Shown: positions 63,131-64,000 of the stretch, piece after piece
Layout: each line of letters starts with the position of its first letter
Numbering within the stretch: the first letter of the stretch is position 1
Assembly (NCBI GenBank): GCA_040219735.1
Contig: JAVJRX010000050.1
Source of the DNA: Coleofasciculus sp040219735
GTDB lineage: Bacteria; Cyanobacteriota; Cyanobacteriia; Cyanobacteriales; Coleofasciculaceae
DNA: 64,000 nucleotides
Reading direction: 5' to 3' (one strand)
The notes under the pieces: generated by a model
The model's database searches: none
Seen by the model: only the letters and a program-made list of their open reading frames with translations
Told to the model about the DNA's origin: nothing
Program-made: the position numbers and the translations under genes

Positions 63131-63490
63131 ATGCTACAATTTTTGATCATTTTTCAGCGACGGATTGGCACAATGCTGTGGGCTTTCAGTTTAATCACGT
63201 TAATAAATGTAGGGAATTTATTGCTCGTGAATCATCAAGCCGCTTTAGCCGCCTCTGATACGCCCTTAACGACTCCACCGACAGCAGAAAAGACTGAATT
63301 AGGATTCTCGTCGCCGCAAGAGAAAGAAGAGGCGTATGAGGAAGCGACAGAAGCACTAACGAAAGATCCCAAAAAAGGGGTGGAAAAACTTTACGACGAG
63401 GAAATGGAAAAATATAAAGAATCTCAGCCGGATAAAAATGTGTTAGAAAAGGCAAAAGAGGTGATTGAAGGAATAACAAACAACGATTAA
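63131..63490 (+). CDS. Small secreted or lumenal helical protein, unknown
   Basis: 119 residues from the ATG at 63131, which has AAGGAG in front; the reading from 63026 has no such signal. A hydrophobic signal at about 15-38 (MLWAFSLITLINVGNLLLV) ends in AALAA. The mature part of about 80 residues is highly charged and mostly helical (KEEAYEEATEALTKDPKKGV; DEEMEKYKESQPDKNVLEKAK). No family recognised. It could be a stress-induced or membrane-associated amphipathic protein. It is followed by about 500 bp without a gene. Confidence 0.55.
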   Translation: MLQFLIIFQRRIGTMLWAFSLITLINVGNLLLVNHQAALAASDTPLTTPPTAEKTELGFSSPQEKEEAYEEATEALTKDPKKGVEKLYDEEMEKYKESQPDKNVLEKAKEVIEGITNND

Positions 63491-64000
63491 ACGGAAGTTC
63501 CCCCCAGCCCAAAAATCGCCACTGTTTCACCGTGCGACTTTGCAGCATTGTTTAGTCGCCCTACTTCCATACAATCGAGCCAAACCTTGAATTAGGGGGG
63601 ATTCCAACCTATTGTCAGCCACAGTGCGATCGCGCTGATATTATAAGTCAGAGCTATATACCAGCTTTCGACAGCCCAACTACAAGGGCAACTACAAACC
63701 GACTAAATGTTAACTTTATCTTAAAAAAGTAACAAAAACTACACTTTATTGACAATTTAATCAAGTCTCGTGAAATAATCATAGTAAGGGCAAATCGCAT
63801 CGGCTTTAATCTTTCCTCGAAAAAGGAGAGATTAAAACGCTGCTTTGTTCATCTGTAAGCGCTATCCGTCGAACAGTGGACAGTAATGGACAACAAATAC
63901 CAAAACTGTAGAGATAGCCAGTCTCAGTTCTTTAATGAACTACGCTACCTGGGTCATGACACCTTAAGGTGCTTTCCAGCTTTAAGCTACTGTCGCTCAA
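63491..64000. other. Right-hand gene-free region
   Basis: 510 bp to the window end. It contains AT-rich sequence near 63700-63790 and a CCTCGAAAAAGGAGAG-like inverted stretch near 63814. It may be the leader of a gene starting beyond the window. No RNA gene was recognised. Confidence 0.35.

Overview
The window reads as chromosomal DNA of a cyanobacterium, most likely a filamentous one with a large, repeat-rich genome. Four things support this. GCGATCGC (HIP1) octamers occur throughout. Photosynthetic genes are present: prk, petH with its N-terminal CpcD-like phycobilisome linker domain, an ftsH very close to cyanobacterial FtsH2, and a bicA-type bicarbonate transporter. Families abundant in cyanobacteria are present (Uma2/DUF820, caspase-NB-ARC-TPR). 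The intergenic DNA is long and full of palindromic dispersed repeats. The species cannot be fixed from sequence alone; a Coleofasciculus/Microcoleus-like genome is a guess.

Layout. 0-4 kb: the start of a haemagglutinin-like secreted protein, a tiny secreted protein, glycerophosphodiesterase, an SDR oxidoreductase, then a broken peptidase-like gene hit by a small element. 4-6 kb: two cobalamin genes, cobH and cobL. 6-10 kb: an unknown gene, a broken PEP-mutase-family gene and clpC. 11-16 kb: leuD and leuC, separated by a secreted protein and a two-gene AAA ATPase plus TOPRIM-like module that resembles phage-defence pairs. 16-22 kb: a Lys/Ala/Pro-rich protein, folP, tpiA, a DUF1460 protein and a Na+/H+ antiporter. 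22-29 kb: a truncated methyltransferase, an MFS transporter, and a three-gene operon of two SulP transporters (one bicA) around a universal stress protein. 29-34 kb: ion-channel remnants, an ACR3/BASS-type transporter, an MscS channel with an unknown partner, and a small membrane protein.

34-42 kb holds the most unusual block. Three minus-strand genes encode an alpha/beta hydrolase, a caspase-NB-ARC-TPR protein (NLR-like architecture) and a membrane-anchored patatin phospholipase. Near-identical 65-bp direct repeats flank the caspase gene. I infer a candidate immune or programmed-death cassette; nothing in the sequence proves it.

42-48 kb is core photosynthetic metabolism: prk, petH and ftsH. 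48-53.6 kb carries a Uma2 pair, an SF1 helicase with a nuclease-like insert and a tandemly repeated coiled coil, a Uma2 remnant, and a two-gene module with an aspartyl protease. 53.6-60.6 kb is a two-gene signalling operon: a ~2000-residue hybrid histidine kinase with a LOV-type PAS domain, overlapping a REC-GGDEF diguanylate cyclase. 61-64 kb has a thioesterase gene split by a ~350-bp IS200/IS605-like non-autonomous element, a GDSL hydrolase and a small secreted protein.

No rRNA, convincing tRNA or CRISPR array was seen. Gene remnants are frequent (eight or nine), which fits an accessory-rich genome with active small mobile elements.
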